This document shows positions 51,324 through 60,619 of a DNA stretch of 64,000 nt, one piece after another (the first letter of the stretch is position 1; each line of letters starts with the position of its first letter). Under the pieces are notes generated by a model. The model was not told where the DNA came from and made no database searches. It saw nothing but the letters and a program-made list of their open reading frames with translations. The position numbers and the translations under genes were made by a program. Origin of the DNA: Saccharomycopsis malanga (lineage: Eukaryota; Ascomycota; Saccharomycetes; Ascoideales; Saccharomycopsidaceae); assembly GCA_004014935.1 (NCBI GenBank), contig CP025326.1, positions 620,001 to 684,000 of the forward strand, written 5' to 3'.

Positions 51324-53303
51324 ATGATGATTAGAACAATTGGTGTAATCAAGAATGAGGTTGGAAAAAGGCCGTTTTCGGGGTGTGGCTATCAATCTGG
51401 GGTGATCAAAGCGAAATTGGAGAGGTTCCGGAGTAGTGAAAAGGTGATGATATTGAATAAGAAAGAGCAAATGCAGAAGCGAGACAAGTTACAGAGGAAA
51501 CGGCAACAAGCAGCAATGCAGCCGTATAGTGCTCAGAAGTATAACCATTTGGTGAAGAAGATCAGCCCAACCGAGAATATAGATGTTGATCAAGATGTTA
51601 CTCCGAAATCGCTTACGGTTTTGCAAAAATCGGATCGTCGGATGATGTATAACTATTTAAAAATGAATGGGTATGATATCCAAGACTCGTATAAAGTGGC
51701 GTTACAGGTCTTGAATTTGTTGTGTAAAGACCATGATACGAAAGCGCTTTTGCTCTGCAAAATGGCCGGAAAAAGCGGAGTGGTGGGGATGAATCATATA
51801 CTTGCTACCCATCTAAGCAAGGGAAACTTCACTATGGCTTTGAAAATCATGACTCGTAGAAAGAAATGGGGTGTTCCTTGCAACGAACAAACGTACACTA
51901 TTCTCTTAGCCGGATTTGCAAAGGCCAGAAAATTACTTACCCGTAAGCAGGTGGACCGGTTGTATGAGATATACAAGAGTTTGGAGAAGCAATACCGTGG
52001 GAACAGGGTTGAAACCAAAACAGGCAAGGACGCTGTTGTTCTCAGTAACACACATATAAACTCTGTATTGTCTGCTCTCACATATACCCAGGAAGAGAAC
52101 CAGGAACATGCGTGGGAAATTTTCAACTCGCTACCAGCTAGTGGGCCACATTCTGCCAACAGTATCACATTTACAGTGATGTTCAATGGGCTCCGTAACG
52201 TCCAGAACCCCGAGGTTTACCGGCAGCAGTTGGAAAAGTTGGTGAATTTGCTTCTTACTAAAATAGATTATTCGCATAATCACAGTGGCAATGGCATGAA
52301 ATTCAAAATAGACCTCAAACTTTTAACTGCTCTTTCCAACGCTGCATCGCGCTGCACCTCAGTTGATCTCAGAAGTTTAGCGTTCCATTTCATTGACAAA
52401 TATGTAGATTTGGAGAAGTACAGTTTGAGAATCATATTTTCCGACTTGAAACCTTGCCCTAGCAGTGTAGAATCTATCCCTAGTACCAAGAAAAGTGCTA
52501 AACTCTTGCCCGATACACAGCTTCTCACCTCCTTGGTGCTGTTGGCTTCCGCTTCGCCACAGCCTGATAAAGCTTTTTACAGATTGATTTCTGTCGACCC
52601 CGGGAATTTGGACTTTGTATTCCTCAAACGGTGGATCTCCATAAAGTTTACCCAGGTAAAAGTTACCACACAGGGCGATGTCATATATCAGGAATTGCAA
52701 AAGGTCAGGAATGTTTTGCTGAACTCCGTACCGCAAACTTTGATTCATGACATATTTTCCCATGAAAACTATTTCTTGAAACAACTTTACAAAGCTTATG
52801 GAAGCCAAATCTTCCATGTTAATAACCAAATTTACAATGACAAAAAATTGGAGAAATTAGATCCTGTAACAATGGAAAAACTGAAGAGTAATAAAGCAAA
52901 GGAAAACTATAGACTCTTCACTGTTCTTCAAAAAATCCATGCTAGTACTCTTCTCAAATCCTCAGACAAAAACGACGAATTGCGCATCTTTCACAGCTTT
53001 TTGCGTTGTTTTTTCCATCTAGAGTTATCTACCAGCGAACACATACAAATCCTCAAATATTGTGTCGACTTTTTCAAATCATTTGACCTATTTAAATTCA
53101 ACGAAAGTCCTTCGGAAGTTGATTTGTTTGTCTTGAAAGGTATCTTATTGCATACCATCACATATATAAAAAAACTATTGTCGGAGTTGCCTGTGGATAA
53201 GTCCACCAAACCCTTAAGATTGTCTCTAATGCAACTTAAGTCGTACTGTCTGGATGCTGCTCACTTTTCCACACCCATAGAAACTGAAGAAACTCGCCAG
53301 TAA
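51324..53303 (+). CDS. MRX1: Mitochondrial PPR-type protein, Mrx1-like
   Basis: 659 aa from the ATG at 51324 (MMIRTIGVIKNEVGKRP); the frame extends 12 codons upstream only to a GTG. The basic N-terminus suits mitochondrial import. Residues about 130-310 look like degenerate pentatricopeptide helices (KWGVPCNEQTYTILLAGFA, NSITFTVMFNGLRNVQNPEV), the rest being alpha-helical and less conserved. In S. cerevisiae YER077C (Mrx1, a mitochondrial-organisation PPR protein of 688 aa) neighbours ICP55 and AIM9, as here, with the same relative orientation to ICP55. The family call is sound; the orthologue name rests on linkage and length. Confidence 0.75.
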   Translation: MMIRTIGVIKNEVGKRPFSGCGYQSGVIKAKLERFRSSEKVMILNKKEQMQKRDKLQRKRQQAAMQPYSAQKYNHLVKKISPTENIDVDQDVTPKSLTVLQKSDRRMMYNYLKMNGYDIQDSYKVALQVLNLLCKDHDTKALLLCKMAGKSGVVGMNHILATHLSKGNFTMALKIMTRRKKWGVPCNEQTYTILLAGFAKARKLLTRKQVDRLYEIYKSLEKQYRGNRVETKTGKDAVVLSNTHINSVLSALTYTQEENQEHAWEIFNSLPASGPHSANSITFTVMFNGLRNVQNPEVYRQQLEKLVNLLLTKIDYSHNHSGNGMKFKIDLKLLTALSNAASRCTSVDLRSLAFHFIDKYVDLEKYSLRIIFSDLKPCPSSVESIPSTKKSAKLLPDTQLLTSLVLLASASPQPDKAFYRLISVDPGNLDFVFLKRWISIKFTQVKVTTQGDVIYQELQKVRNVLLNSVPQTLIHDIFSHENYFLKQLYKAYGSQIFHVNNQIYNDKKLEKLDPVTMEKLKSNKAKENYRLFTVLQKIHASTLLKSSDKNDELRIFHSFLRCFFHLELSTSEHIQILKYCVDFFKSFDLFKFNESPSEVDLFVLKGILLHTITYIKKLLSELPVDKSTKPLRLSLMQLKSYCLDAAHFSTPIETEETRQ

Positions 53304-54824
53304 ATACTCCTTGTAAATACCTTGCTGCAGTTTCATAAATTTTCATTTTGCTAATCTTACGTATGGTTCTTTAATAATGGAAGTGTTGTTGGTAATACTC
53401 TCCAACAGGCTCATGATTAAGAGGATATTATTGGGCTTTACCAAGTCCCTTCAGAAATGGCGCGTTTATATGAACTGGGTTCGAAATATACGATATTATT
53501 CATAACTAATGGAATTTGTAGCCTAGTAACCAATTACGGTTGTTCCCCAAGTCATCTTTTCCAATGAAAAAGGAGCTATACTTCACTTTTACGCATATTT
53601 CAAGCTACACTTTAGGGTCCTCTACTTGTTAACAGTCGATTCTGGTTTGAACAATTTTCACAAAATAAGAATAGTTGCTCATTCTTAATGCTTTTATAGC
53701 TATAATCAACGAAAATTGGGTATAAAACTGAATTTAAACCCGGATTTCAAACCCAACCCCAGTTAAAAGGGAACCCAGCCAAAGTGACAGGATTTCACCC
53801 AGTCATGTGATTTTTTGGCAGACAATATATAGTCCATGAAATAAAGGGCGATAATATCAGGGAAAAGGAATCAGGACCAAATTACACACGTATTAAAAGG
53901 AGGTTGCGGTTGGTAAAGTATCTTTTAGAGAGGTTGTAATGTAAAAAAATGTATTTTTCATTTTTTAGCGTAAATGTTGCGTAGCATCTGGAAGAATTTT
54001 GAAGAATTTGTAAACAGTACGGATTTATATTCCAAGACGCCTAATTGGATTTTCTTCTTTTTGAGCCCCACAGGATGCCCCAAGGCTCAGTTATCTAGAT
54101 CAAGTAGGTAGAAGTAACCTGGGTATGGTGTTTGTTCGTACTCTAAGCTAGTTTTCAGCTATCAATCTTCACAAATTATATGAAATAATCTCATATGGTT
54201 ATCCTAACATAAGCATGGCTTGACAGGTTTTGTATGTCACTACGCGATTTTTTGTAGCTGTATAAAAATGCCACTCCAGGACGTATAAAACAGATGCTCC
54301 TTGGTAAATTTTTGATGCAAGATCCTCGATCTATGGAACTTTCGAATACAATTTATGATTAGTTTCGGGTAGAAAGGTGTTGAGCATATCAGATTCAGGT
54401 TATATAGCAGTAGGCGGGTTAATGAAAGAAGAGATAAACATGGTAAAATGACAGGTAAAAGTATGATTTTAGGTCAGAAACAAAAACTACAGACATTTTT
54501 TTCAAATAAGTGTTGATCAATAATAAATCTAATCGAACTTGTAGGATTAAAAGCATATAGGCATTTTCCATCAAATGAGTACATTCTTGTAATTGTAATT
54601 TCTCACCAATTTACGCTACTTGCGGTTTATAATTCCTTTTAAATCTATCATTTTTTATAGAGTTCAATACAGTTTCTCGCCATTTTGGTGGTAGAAATGA
54701 TGAGATTATTGTCAAAAAGTGATCGTTGGGCGGCTCCGAGATTTGGGAGAAAACTGAAAAATTGGTGAAAAATCGGTAAATCTCCACTTTTAATCAACAT
54801 CTAAAATATATTCAGCAGATAATT
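53304..54824. other. 1.5 kb gene-free interval upstream of AIM9
   Basis: Apart from a family A fragment (53404-53504) I find no gene, tRNA or repeat. Confidence 0.5.
53404..53504 (+). repeat. Family A tail fragment
   Basis: AACAGGCTCATGATTAAGAG, ATTGGGCTTTACCAAGTCCC, GGCGCGTTTATATGAACTGG and GTTCGAAATATACGATATTA, the common 3' half without a head. Confidence 0.72.
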
Positions 54825-56690
54825 ATGTTGAAGCAAAGCAGAGTGATTGGAAAAACGCTTGCTGGTGGCTTATCAAGACGCTTGGTGTCTGTCAGCAAGA
54901 CGCCTGTCAAGTTTTATAGCACATTAAAGCCAGAAGAGGAGGTTAAACCGGTATTTACGAAATTGTCAGACGATAATGATCCTGAGAGAAACTTGTTTTT
55001 CAGATATACGTGGGGCACATGGTTGAAAAATGACAAGCAGGAGAAGGAAAAGCGGTTTACGAGTTTCTCGATAGAAGGATTGAACAAGGTGATTCAAGAT
55101 TTGTATGAAGCCAAACCGAATGATACAGTTCTTGATGGCAAGTTGCCAGCCCCGGTGAAGAAGCAAGACAGTACTGTTTATTTCAAGGAGAATCTCATGG
55201 ATGTTCTTGGAGAGGAAACAGATGCCAAGACAGTTCATGTCAAGACCATGGCCAGTGTTCATGAGGGAAAACATAACAAGTTGTATAAGGTTCTGTTGAG
55301 CAATGGCAAGACTTTGGTCTTGAGAATCCCATACAAACTCATGACTGAGTACGGTATTTCGCGGCAAATCCAAAGCGAAGTGGCCACGTTAGATTTTGCC
55401 AGACACAAGTTGGGTCTCAATGTTCCAAAAGTGGCCAGTTATGGTATGCATTCTTTGAATCCAGTCAGAGCACCATATATTCTTATGGAGTTTGTAGAGG
55501 GAGATTTGTTGATGAAACAATGGGACCCAGCAATCGATGATACTCCAACACACCGTGACACGTTGAACAAGGTCATCAAACCGTTGTCTGAGTTCCAGAA
55601 GAAATTGTTGTCGGTGGAATTCAACTTCTTTGGCTCCTTATATTTCCATGATGACGTGAGTCCTCAATTGCAATTAAAAGGCGAGCCTTACAGCGGGGAA
55701 TCCAACGAAGCATTCAAAAACAGATGGAGAATCGGCTTGTCTACTGACAGATGTTTATGGAGAAACAAAGAGCTTCTCAAACCTGATCAATTCAATCCTT
55801 TATTAGGACCTGTCGAGGCCTCCAAACCTTACAAGGTTATTCAAGATGCCGCCGATTTGCAAGTAGAAAGCTTCAGAACCAGACTTGGTTTAAGTGACGC
55901 CGATGCTTCCAGTAAAGTCGAAGATCCAGAATTGTTGAAAAATGCAATCGCTGTGTACGAGAAAGTTAGCCAAATCTCTCCCCACTTGATCAACGATAAA
56001 ACCGACGCCATTCCAAACATTGACAAGTTGTTCAAGCCTCGTCTTGCTCATCCTGACATCGATCCTATGAACGTTATCGTGTCCAAGAAAACCGGCGATT
56101 TGGTTTACTTGGACTTTGAAAACGTGGCGATCAAACCTTTCATCTACACCTCGTCTCCGAACTTTGTCAACTACGAGGGCTACAAAGTCTACAACTTGAA
56201 GGAGATTGACGGTTTTGATAAAATGTCCGAGGCCGAAAAATACCAGTACACATTGGTATACAAAAGAACCAGAAACCAGTTTTTGTGGGAATTGGCTCTC
56301 AATGAAAACAACCGTGAGTTGATAGCCTCTGTTTCTCCATATATCAAAGAATTGAAATCTCCATACACCAGATTGTTACAAACTCGTACAGACAAAGATC
56401 ATTTATTTGTCGAAGAAGCTTTGCTTAAAATCAAACACAATTGGCCCGCCTATCTCGAAAGTGGCTTGGTCAAAGCTAACGGAGACTCCAAAGATTACCC
56501 AATCTCTTGGTCTGAAGAAGAACTTAAATACTTTGAGAAGCATTTTATAGATTTCCAGAAAGAATTAATCTCCAACCCATTTGTCGCAACCGGAGGCTGG
56601 GTCCCTCAAGACATGTTTGAACGTTTGTTGGGAGAAGGGAAAATCGAGAAAGTTGGTGACGAGTACAAGATTAAAAGCTTTAATGTTTGA
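54825..56690 (+). CDS. AIM9: Aim9 mitochondrial APH-family kinase-like protein
   Basis: 621 aa, matching Aim9 (YER080W) in length and sequence. Residues 1-32 are a basic presequence (MLKQSRVIGKTLAGGLSRR). An aminoglycoside-phosphotransferase/ABC1-like kinase fold follows: the N-lobe has SVHEGKHNKLYKVLLSNGKT and VLRIPYK, ILMEFVEGDLL forms the hinge, and the catalytic region has HPDIDPMNVIVSK (H-x-D-x4-N type) and VYLDFENVAIKP. The substrate is unknown even in S. cerevisiae, where loss raises petite frequency. A heptamer satellite begins about 60 bp after the stop. Together with ICP55 and the PPR gene it forms a conserved mitochondrial gene neighbourhood. Confidence 0.94.
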   Translation: MLKQSRVIGKTLAGGLSRRLVSVSKTPVKFYSTLKPEEEVKPVFTKLSDDNDPERNLFFRYTWGTWLKNDKQEKEKRFTSFSIEGLNKVIQDLYEAKPNDTVLDGKLPAPVKKQDSTVYFKENLMDVLGEETDAKTVHVKTMASVHEGKHNKLYKVLLSNGKTLVLRIPYKLMTEYGISRQIQSEVATLDFARHKLGLNVPKVASYGMHSLNPVRAPYILMEFVEGDLLMKQWDPAIDDTPTHRDTLNKVIKPLSEFQKKLLSVEFNFFGSLYFHDDVSPQLQLKGEPYSGESNEAFKNRWRIGLSTDRCLWRNKELLKPDQFNPLLGPVEASKPYKVIQDAADLQVESFRTRLGLSDADASSKVEDPELLKNAIAVYEKVSQISPHLINDKTDAIPNIDKLFKPRLAHPDIDPMNVIVSKKTGDLVYLDFENVAIKPFIYTSSPNFVNYEGYKVYNLKEIDGFDKMSEAEKYQYTLVYKRTRNQFLWELALNENNRELIASVSPYIKELKSPYTRLLQTRTDKDHLFVEEALLKIKHNWPAYLESGLVKANGDSKDYPISWSEEELKYFEKHFIDFQKELISNPFVATGGWVPQDMFERLLGEGKIEKVGDEYKIKSFNV

Positions 56691-56750
56691 TTGTATATAT
56701 TGATGTATGTTGTTTTAACCGAGTATGGTTGTTCTGAATATAATTTTATT

Positions 56751-56910
56751 TTGTAATTTGTAATTTGTAATTTGTAATTTGTAATTTGTAATTTGTAATT
56801 TGTAATTTGTAATTTGTAATTTGTAATTTGTAATTTGTAATTTGTAATTTGTAATTTGTAATTTGTAATTTGTAATTTGTAATTTGTAATTTGTAATTTG
56901 TAATTTGTAA
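56751..56910. repeat. TAATTTG heptamer array, about 23 units
   Basis: 160 bp of essentially perfect 7-bp repeats, TTGTAAT in another phase, directly in the AIM9 3' flank. The minus strand reads as an ITNYKLQ peptide repeat, a translation artefact. Confidence 0.96.
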
Positions 56911-57314
56911 AAGTTGAATGTCAAATTTAGCGTTATTAACAAGTTCTTTCTTACTTTACTGAGTTCCCCCAACATTTTAAAAGACCCCACCAAGTTCAAA
57001 TTTTCCTTTACAACTAGAATAATAGAGTAGTGCAACTGTCTGAAAGTTGACTTAGTCAAAGTTTAGTGTTTACTGAAGAAACATTTAAATATTGTGTGTT
57101 TCTTGCTGTGTTTTACTATCTCTCGTCAGTTGGAAATACCAAAGTGTTATATCCTGGCTAAGTTATTTTATTATTAGTGTGATGATCAGATAAAATAGTA
57201 AGGATAACTAGAAGTACAGCTTGTTGAGAGTTTGGTTAGCACATAACTTTTTATTATAATCTATATTCTATTGGGGTACAATTACAGAGATAATATTAAT
57301 ACAAGCTGATTCCC

Positions 57315-57557
57315 TTATTTTTTGCTGATTATCCCTTTTTTGCCCTGTTCATCTTGTAAAGGATACAAGAAGTTTAAAGAGTAATCAGAGTCACCAATAA
57401 TGCTTAGAATGGGAACAATACCTAAAAAGGTAATGGAAAGTGCTAGACAATAATGCAGACTAAAGAGGATGGCTACGACATGTGTATCATTTGATAAGTC
57501 TACCCAATAAGAGGTAATGAAACGAAACAAAAAGACCAATTGTAAACTGAAAAACAT
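57315..57557 (-). CDS. Possible small membrane protein, 80 aa
   Basis: From the ATG at 57557 the frame reads MFFSLQLVFLFRFITSYWVDL, then a second hydrophobic stretch (AILFSLHYCLALSITFLGIVPILSII) and a charged tail (LQDEQGKKGIISKK). Two predicted membrane segments and a Lys-rich end resemble small ER proteins, but I recognise no family. The frame continues upstream to a TTG, and no good splice donor, branch and acceptor set was found. AT-rich DNA can produce such frames by chance. Confidence 0.3.
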   Translation of the reverse strand: MFFSLQLVFLFRFITSYWVDLSNDTHVVAILFSLHYCLALSITFLGIVPILSIIGDSDYSLNFLYPLQDEQGKKGIISKK

Positions 57558-57751
57558 AGAAATATGGATAAACCCAAAGGACAAAGAACCATATAGGAGC
57601 TTACCACCAATGATACAGAAGGGTATTATTTTATTACCATTTATATACTAAACTGATAAATACTTTGCCTGAATCATACAGCCTAATTGTTAAAAGGTTC
57701 TTGTAGCTTATACTTTATACAATCATTGAATAACGATATCATTTCCATTGC

Positions 57752-57990
57752 CGGATGGCACTCAGAGAAGAGCAAAATATGTAGCAGGATGGCTCAGTCG
57801 TCAGTGCTCACGAGAAAAAAGACCTAAGCTCACAGGTTCGATTTCCGAACCGTCATTTTTACTTGCTGCTTTTTCAATGATGAATGGGACATAAACTAAT
57901 CGACCCTCGCTGGGTTTTACCAAGTCTCTTTACAAATAGCGCACATATACGATACTGATACTTACGGGGCTTGAATTATAAGACATTATT
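57752..57990 (+). repeat. Family A SINE-like repeat (long form with box B)
   Basis: Box A TGGCTCAGTCGTC (57790-57802), GCTCACGAGAAAAAAGACCT, box B CAGGTTCGATTTCCG (57833-57847), TTTTTACTTGCTGCTTTTTC, GCTGGGTTTTACCAAGTCTC and the tail GGGGCTTGAATTATAAGAC. A second partial head (TTGCCGGATGGCACTCAG) precedes it. It ends 201 bp before the MMS2 ATG. Confidence 0.87.
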
Positions 57991-58190
57991 GCCATCATTA
58001 TGGACATCTCATGTTCAAATAGCAACACAGGGCACGCAACCATGACTGTGGAATGTAGTTTTCGGATATAGTGGTGATAGGACGAGTTAGAGGAGATGAT
58101 TAGCGACTTGTGAAGCGACAAAGACAACGTATGAGTCGTTTTGGCTATTTTTAGTGGAGAATATTGTTAGGCAGTAGTTATAGAGTAACA

Positions 58191-58803
58191 ATGGCGTCGG
58201 TGTAAGTAATATATATGGTTTTTTCTGTTGTTTTTTTTCGACATTTCTTGTGATGTGCTGTGATTTACTAACAAATCTGGCCAGACCAAGAAGTTTCAAG
58301 CTTTTAGAAGAGCTCGAAAAGGGCGAGAAAGGCCTTGGGTCTGAGTCCTGTTCTTATGGGTTGGCAGACAGCGATGATATCAGTATGACTAATTGGAATG
58401 CAACCATCATTGGACCCCCACATGTGAGTATTCATTATTGCTCCTGAATAAGCCTTGGAGCAGTTCATACTAACACATGTCTTACAGTCAGCGCATGAAA
58501 ACAGAATCTATAGTCTTTCTATTGAATGTGGCAGTTCCTATCCAGACAAGCCGCCTGTAGTGAAGTTTCTTTCCAAGATTAACCTTCCATGTGTCGACCA
58601 GACCAATGGAATTGTCAATCCCCACAAGTTAGCCATACTCAACTTGTGGAAAAGAAACTATTCCATGGAAACCATTCTCTTGGAGTTGAGAAAGTATGTA
58701 TTAAACTGGCCTGGCTTGTATGCTATGATACTAACAATACAGGGAAATGTCTGCTCCTGCCAACAGAAAGTTGCAGCAACCGCCAGAAGGTTCCACTTAT
58801 TAG
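58191..58803 (+). CDS. MMS2: Ubiquitin-conjugating enzyme variant Mms2
   Basis: Four exons: 58191-58201, 58285-58423, 58488-58693, 58743-58803, giving 138 aa. The product begins MASVPRSFKLLEELEKGEKG and continues ESCSYGLADSDDISMTNWNA, HENRIYSLSIECGSSYPDKP and NYSMETILLELRKEMSAPA, colinear with S. cerevisiae Mms2 (137 aa) throughout. It has no active-site Cys, as expected of a UEV. With Ubc13 it builds Lys63-linked chains on PCNA for error-free damage tolerance. The first exon has only 11 nt, so naive gene finding would miss the start and both internal junctions. A pol III-type family A copy lies just upstream in the same orientation. Confidence 0.97.
58202..58284 (+). other. MMS2 intron 1
   Basis: 83 nt, phase 2. 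Donor GTAAGT, branch TACTAAC (58266-58272), acceptor GGCCAG. Confidence 0.95.
58424..58487 (+). other. MMS2 intron 2
   Basis: 64 nt, phase 0. Donor GTGAGT, branch TACTAAC (58468-58474), acceptor CTTACAG. Confidence 0.95.
58694..58742 (+). other. MMS2 intron 3
   Basis: 49 nt, phase 2, the shortest in the window. Donor GTATGT, branch TACTAAC, acceptor AATACAG directly after it. Confidence 0.95.
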
Positions 58804-58977
58804 CCTGTTTTGTTAATACTACATAGAATCTGTATTAATGTGATACTATCTTTCACCGTCTATAATTGATCCGTATAATGAATAATACCAACCCCTGAAC
58901 ATTTACACTTCAGATCCATGTATATGGCTATAGCATTGAATAGATGTGTTATGTGCCATACAAATTTTTAACTATAA

Positions 58978-59165
58978 ACTCTATTTCGAGCCCAGTACAT
59001 GTCGGTTTCGTAAAAGGGCTTGATGAACCCAGTGGGATCCCCAATATATGTTTGTTCACCATAATCGTTTTAGCTGAGAAGTTGGAAAGTGAGCATTATT
59101 GGTCTAGACTGCCTGTGATTGTTCAATATCGTAAAAGCAGCAAAAAAAAGTGTATCTTGGGTAAA
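58978..59165 (-). repeat. Family A repeat (long form), degraded
   Basis: Reverse tail CTATTTCGAGCCCAGTACAT with GTCGGTTTCGTA, then the long-form middle (CAATATCGTAAAAGCAGC, AGTGTATCTTGGG). The head is unrecognisable. Confidence 0.6.
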
Positions 59166-59261
59166 ACAGGAAAAGAACAAAACACAATGAACCGAATCTT
59201 AACAGGCTCAAAGGTTAATTCCTGACTACGAACACTTTTTACCTGATGCTGAGTGTGACTT

Positions 59262-59418
59262 TACAGGCAAGTGTAACTACGGCCTACACCAGCAGCGCTT
59301 ACTTTCCAATCAAATGACAAGTTTATGGACTTTTTTGGGTTTTCTCACTGGATTTTGCCAACTCCCTTTAGAAATAGCGCGAAACTGATATTTTCTTGAA
59401 ATATACGATATTACAATG
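59262..59418 (+). repeat. Family A repeat (long form), 3' part
   Basis: Long-form middle CAGGCAAGTGTAACTACGGC, then TCACTGGATTTTGCCAACTC, AGAAATAGCGCGAAACTGAT and a TTGAAATATACGATATTAC tail. With the preceding reverse copy it makes an inverted pair. Confidence 0.65.
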
Positions 59419-60054
59419 ATTTAAGAAGAATAAAAATTAAAGAATAAAAATTAAAGAATGAAAATCAAAAGATCTTGAGGAGTAAAAAACAAAACAACTA
59501 GGAACAGAGCTCAGCTTTTCATCTTGGCCCAGATGATACTACTTGTATTGTATATCTAGTAACCTTTTAGAAATAGGACAGCAAAGCTTCAGCTATCGTA
59601 AAAGTCTTTGGCCAAATTCAGAACGGTTATATGTTCTTCTTGCTCATTTGTCCATTTTCTACATGTGTTCTTCTAATCTTGGGAATTGAAAAGGTTATTG
59701 AAAATCTGTAGCTTTACTAAGAGCAGTTGAAATACGGGCCAAGTTTTTATATCTTTGCTAATCCTATTTATAAAGGATAGTATTATTCTGCACTTTTGCT
59801 AATAGCAGTAATAGTAATTCTGTATTCCAATGTGGAGTGGGTTTTTTCTCACTATTTTTACTTGTCGTCATTACTATCTTAAAGCTGTTTATTCATAGCA
59901 GCCGAGTCGAAATTCTTTGCATAATGTTTCTTTATACATCTCTCGAAACTCTAATTGCTTGTCTAACGAAATGTATGCTTTTAATTACTCTAGTATGATA
60001 ATGTCATTTTTTGATTTTCTTATCTCATAAACTAGAAGTTAATTACTAGGTCGT
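59419..60054. other. Intergenic, nothing recognised
   Basis: 635 bp, AT-rich. A short AAGAATAAAAATTA repeat lies at 59426-59465. No gene seen. Confidence 0.45.
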
Positions 60055-60195
60055 AATACATTTACACTTGCCTGTTCAACATTGTAAAAGTAGGGAATAA
60101 AAAAGTGTTCATAGTCGGGTTCGAACCTGTGAGCCTGTCAGGTTTTTTTCTCTTTTTCGAGACTACTAGCCATTAAACTATCATGCCCAGCGGCT
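60055..60195 (-). repeat. Family A repeat (long form), head part with box B
   Basis: Minus strand: GCTGGGCATGATAGTTTAATG (box A with changes), CTCGAAAAAGAGAAAAAAAC, box B CAGGTTCGAACCCG (60130-60116), then TTTTTATTCCCTACTTTTAC and CAGGCAAGTGTAAA. The common tail is missing. It ends 68 bp before the SOM1 ATG. Confidence 0.75.
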
Positions 60196-60262
60196 TTTCC
60201 ACCTCTATGGAATAACTATATAGCAAAGTATATTCGAAGACTAGGCCAATAGACTACACATC

Positions 60263-60619
60263 ATGGCTCCACCGGTGCCTGTGATGACACAGGCGCGAGC
60301 CCAGCAACTCTTTGGCCATCTAAAGACAAGCGACTGTGTGTTGAAAGAGCTCACCCAGTATGAATGTGTTCTTAATGGAGATCTTGAGATCATATGTCTG
60401 CCATTCACTCGGTTATTCCAGGACTGTATGGTGCATTCCATCAATAAGAAGACTAAGAAGGAGTTTCTGAAACGACAGATGTTGGAGATCACTACAAAAG
60501 ACACCAATCTTCCAAGAGAGAGTGTTCAGATGAATGATCTCAAGGACTTTTTGAGGGCCAACGCAGAGTTTAAGGAACTTCAGCGTTTTGCCAAAAAGGG
60601 CCACTTTGCTTCTGACTAG
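60263..60619 (+). CDS. SOM1: Inner-membrane peptidase complex subunit Som1
   Basis: 118 aa, starting MAPPVPVMTQARAQQLF. The core aligns with fungal Som1: LKELTQYECVLNGDLEIICLP followed by FTRLFQDC. Cysteines fall at residues 25, 35, 45 and 55, a twin CX9C arrangement typical of Mia40 substrates in the intermembrane space. Som1 assists the Imp1/Imp2 peptidase in maturing Cox2 and other inner-membrane proteins. It is longer than S. cerevisiae Som1 (74 aa) through a Lys-rich C-terminal extension (residues about 60-118). The assignment rests on the core motif and cysteine pattern. Confidence 0.85.
   Translation: MAPPVPVMTQARAQQLFGHLKTSDCVLKELTQYECVLNGDLEIICLPFTRLFQDCMVHSINKKTKKEFLKRQMLEITTKDTNLPRESVQMNDLKDFLRANAEFKELQRFAKKGHFASD

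Noticed and set aside
56715-57059. 114-codon minus frame with ITNYKLQ repeats
   Set aside because: It is a translation of the heptamer array.
59262-60195. Intact tRNA gene suggested by box A and box B matches in the A and B repeats
   Set aside because: None of the heads forms an acceptor stem or a proper anticodon arm; they are repeat heads, not tRNA genes. I found no intact tRNA in the window.
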